Part shown: in pieces, positions 5,016 to 6,928 of the stretch | How positions within the stretch are numbered: position 1 is the stretch's first letter | How the letters are laid out: each line of letters begins with the position of its first letter | Origin: an uncultured Prevotella sp. | GTDB lineage: Bacteria; Bacteroidota; Bacteroidia; Bacteroidales; Bacteroidaceae | Assembly (NCBI GenBank): GCA_900553965.1 | Contig: USFX01000149.1 | Location: 1 to 6,928, forward strand | Length of the DNA stretch: 6,928 nt | Direction: 5' to 3' | The notes under the pieces: model-generated | What the model was told of the DNA's origin: nothing | The model's input: only the letters and a program-made list of their open reading frames with translations | Database searches by the model: none | Translations under genes and position numbers: made by a program

Positions 5016-6928
5016 TTATTTTGCGTCAATCTCCTTCAGCAGACGGTCGGCGTGGCCCCAACGGTCCATCATGAAGAGAACATAACGGATGTCAACGCCG
5101 ATGCAGCGGGCCAGATGGGAGTCAAAGAGCAGGTCGCTCGACAGGCTGTCCCAGTTGCCGTCGAAGGCCAGACCGATGAGCTGGCCCTTGCCGTTGAACA
5201 TCGGCGAGCCGCTGTTGCCGCCCGTGATGTCGTTGTTGGTGAGGAAGCAGAGGTGCATGTCGCCCGTCGTCTTGTCGCTGTAGGGCGTGAAATCCTTTGC
5301 TGAAAGGAGCTCGTGCATGATGGGTTCGGCGAAATAGTCGGCCATGCGGTCACCCTTCTTCATCTTCTCAACAATGCTTGGGGCAGCAGTGTAGTAGCCC
5401 GAGGGCTTTCCGCCGAGCAAGAAACCGCCTACCTGACCGTAGCTCAGACGCATCGTGAAGTTGGCATCGCTGTAGTGAGGCATGTCTTGTTCCATGCGCA
5501 ACTTGGCCGCGCAGAGCCAGCGTTCCTGCATGTCGATGGAGTCCATCGGGGCCGTGATGGCGCGTGTGATGTCGGCCATGACCTCCGTGATGTCCATTCC
5601 CATCTTCACGCCGCAGTCCTTCATGAACGACTTCTTGTTCACGTAGAGCTTCTTTCCGCTCTTCATCAGGTCTGACTCAGCCCATACGTAGTCGACATAT
5701 CTGGCGTAGTCGCCGCCGAAACGGCTGTCGATGGTCTTGTAGAACTCCGGCAGATACTTCGCGTCGACCTGCTCGCGGTAGTTCTTCAGCAGCGCGGCAT
5801 AGACCTCCTTGTCCGTTGCCTCGTCCCACTTGTCGCTGTTGTCCTCGAAGAGCGCATACTGCTTGCTCTTCTTGTTCTCCGGTCCGTTGACCTTCATGCC
5901 GTTGTGGACGCGGATGGCGCGTGTGGCCAGCTCGTTGGTCCCGAAGAACGTCTCGGTGAAGAGAGTGTAGGCGCGGCGCGCATCCATGCGCTTGTCGTAG
6001 AGCCGGCCCAGGACGTCGAAGTCCAGCTGGCCCTTCAGATAGCCCGTGGAATCCTGATAGTGGCGTATCTTCTTCTCGAAATCAGCCTTCTGCCGGATGA
6101 GCTTGATGCTGTCGATGCACTTGTTCATGCCGATGGAGTTCTTCCAGTAGTTGGAACTTGTGGCGTATTTTGAGTCATATTTGATACGCACGGCCTCGTC
6201 GGCGCGCATGTGCTTGGCCATGATCTCCTGCTTCACACCGCGCACCTGAGCCCTCGGCTCGTTGATAGCGTCACGGCGTGAGCGTATGCCGTAGGACGAG
6301 AGATAGCGGTTTGTGCTTCCGGGATAGCCTATCGTCATGGAGAAGGAGCTGTCGCGATAGCCCTCCAGTGACACGGGAGCCCACGAAGCGGGATGATAGG
6401 GCACGTTCTTCTCGTTGTATTCGGCCGGTCCGTTGGTCTCGGGATCGGCGTAGATGCGGAACACGGAGAAGTCGCAGGTCTGGCGCGGCCACATCCAGTT
6501 GTCGGTCTCACCGCCGTACTTACCCATCGACTTAGGGATGGTGAAGACGAGGCGAAGGTCGCGGAAGTCGCGGTAGGTGGTGGCGTAATACTTGTTTCCC
6601 TCATAGTAGGGCTTCACCTCAAGGCGCAGCGTGGAGTCTGCGGCACGCACGGCCTTTGACCATGCGTTCTCAATAGAGTCGAGGAAAACCTCCTGCTCGG
6701 ACGGTTTCAGGCGGTTGATGCCGAGGCTGTCGAGCTTGCCGGTGACGTCGGCCTGCTCCACCATGAAGCTGACGAACATGTCCTTGTTGGGAAGTTCCTC
6801 CTCAAAGGATTTGGCGTAGAAGCCGTTGAGCATGTAGTCGTGCTCGACGGTGGAGTGGCTGCGGATGGCCTCGAAGCCGCAGTGGTGGTTGGTGAAGACA
6901 AGGCCGTCGGGCGAAACGACGACGCCGG
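5016..6928 (-). CDS. dpp7: S46 family dipeptidyl peptidase, DPP7 type, 5'-truncated by the window edge
   Basis: Serine exopeptidase that releases N-terminal dipeptides, in this family normally in the periplasm or at the cell surface for peptide nutrition. About 636 codons are visible of the usual 700-720; the start and signal peptide lie beyond the right edge. The Met at 6831-6833 is internal because the frame stays open to 6928 and carries the essential TNHHCG histidine motif (6876-6893; catalytic His probably the second, 6882-6884). Counting from that Met, DNWMWPRQTCDFSVF (111-125) holds the likely catalytic Asp121 (6471-6473), GYPGSTNRY follows at about 169, and GGNSGSP holds the nucleophile Ser541 (5211-5213). 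Eighteen residues after the Ser is Gly559 in LAFDGNW (5157-5159). Gly at this place marks DPP7, with preference for hydrophobic P1 residues, whereas DPP11 has Arg or Ser. All three catalytic residues are present and no frameshift is seen. Confidence 0.94.
   Translation of the reverse strand, partial: GVVVSPDGLVFTNHHCGFEAIRSHSTVEHDYMLNGFYAKSFEEELPNKDMFVSFMVEQADVTGKLDSLGINRLKPSEQEVFLDSIENAWSKAVRAADSTLRLEVKPYYEGNKYYATTYRDFRDLRLVFTIPKSMGKYGGETDNWMWPRQTCDFSVFRIYADPETNGPAEYNEKNVPYHPASWAPVSLEGYRDSSFSMTIGYPGSTNRYLSSYGIRSRRDAINEPRAQVRGVKQEIMAKHMRADEAVRIKYDSKYATSSNYWKNSIGMNKCIDSIKLIRQKADFEKKIRHYQDSTGYLKGQLDFDVLGRLYDKRMDARRAYTLFTETFFGTNELATRAIRVHNGMKVNGPENKKSKQYALFEDNSDKWDEATDKEVYAALLKNYREQVDAKYLPEFYKTIDSRFGGDYARYVDYVWAESDLMKSGKKLYVNKKSFMKDCGVKMGMDITEVMADITRAITAPMDSIDMQERWLCAAKLRMEQDMPHYSDANFTMRLSYGQVGGFLLGGKPSGYYTAAPSIVEKMKKGDRMADYFAEPIMHELLSAKDFTPYSDKTTGDMHLCFLTNNDITGGNSGSPMFNGKGQLIGLAFDGNWDSLSSDLLFDSHLARCIGVDIRYVLFMMDRWGHADRLLKEIDAK

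Noticed and set aside
6831..6833. Met codon as the start of the peptidase
   Set aside because: The frame continues to the window edge and contains the catalytic TNHHCG motif upstream of this Met, so a start here would remove the active-site histidine.

Overview
The window looks like chromosomal DNA of a fairly GC-rich member of the Bacteroidales, plausibly Prevotellaceae. This rests on an S46 dipeptidyl peptidase with best-known relatives in Porphyromonas and Prevotella, a DUF5107-TPR protein, no Shine-Dalgarno sequence where a start can be judged, and several short dispersed-looking repeats of a kind I associate with Prevotella and Bacteroides genomes. The genus is inference; no rRNA or species marker is present.

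Layout. (1) 1-1157, plus strand: a sugar-porter MFS transporter that enters from the left edge and lacks its N-terminus. (2) 1158-1456: a 299-bp intergenic region made largely of repeats. It holds a six-unit 22-bp tandem array starting three bases after the transporter stop, a bulged stem-loop, and a heptamer-repeat tract folded around a GC hairpin that runs up to the next start codon. (3) 1457-4774, plus strand: one long complete gene for a 1105-residue DUF5107 plus TPR protein, interrupted at the domain junction by an in-frame 84-bp palindromic insertion (2726-2809). (4) 4775-5015: the gap between convergent genes, filled mainly by a 151-bp near-perfect inverted repeat. (5) 5016-6928, minus strand: an S46-family dipeptidyl peptidase of the DPP7 type, running off the right edge and missing its N-terminus.

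How the genes fit together. The transporter and the DUF5107-TPR protein are co-directional and may both serve carbohydrate use: import of a monosaccharide, and an intracellular protein with a predicted sugar-binding mutarotase-like fold. The 299-bp repeat-rich spacer means cotranscription is not assured. The peptidase faces the other way and belongs to extracytoplasmic peptide use, with no evident link to the sugar genes.

The most unusual aspect is not a new gene system but the density and variety of repeats: four structurally different elements in under 4 kb. One is translated in frame inside a gene and encodes similar peptides on both strands. No CRISPR array, tRNA, rRNA, transposase or phage gene was seen.
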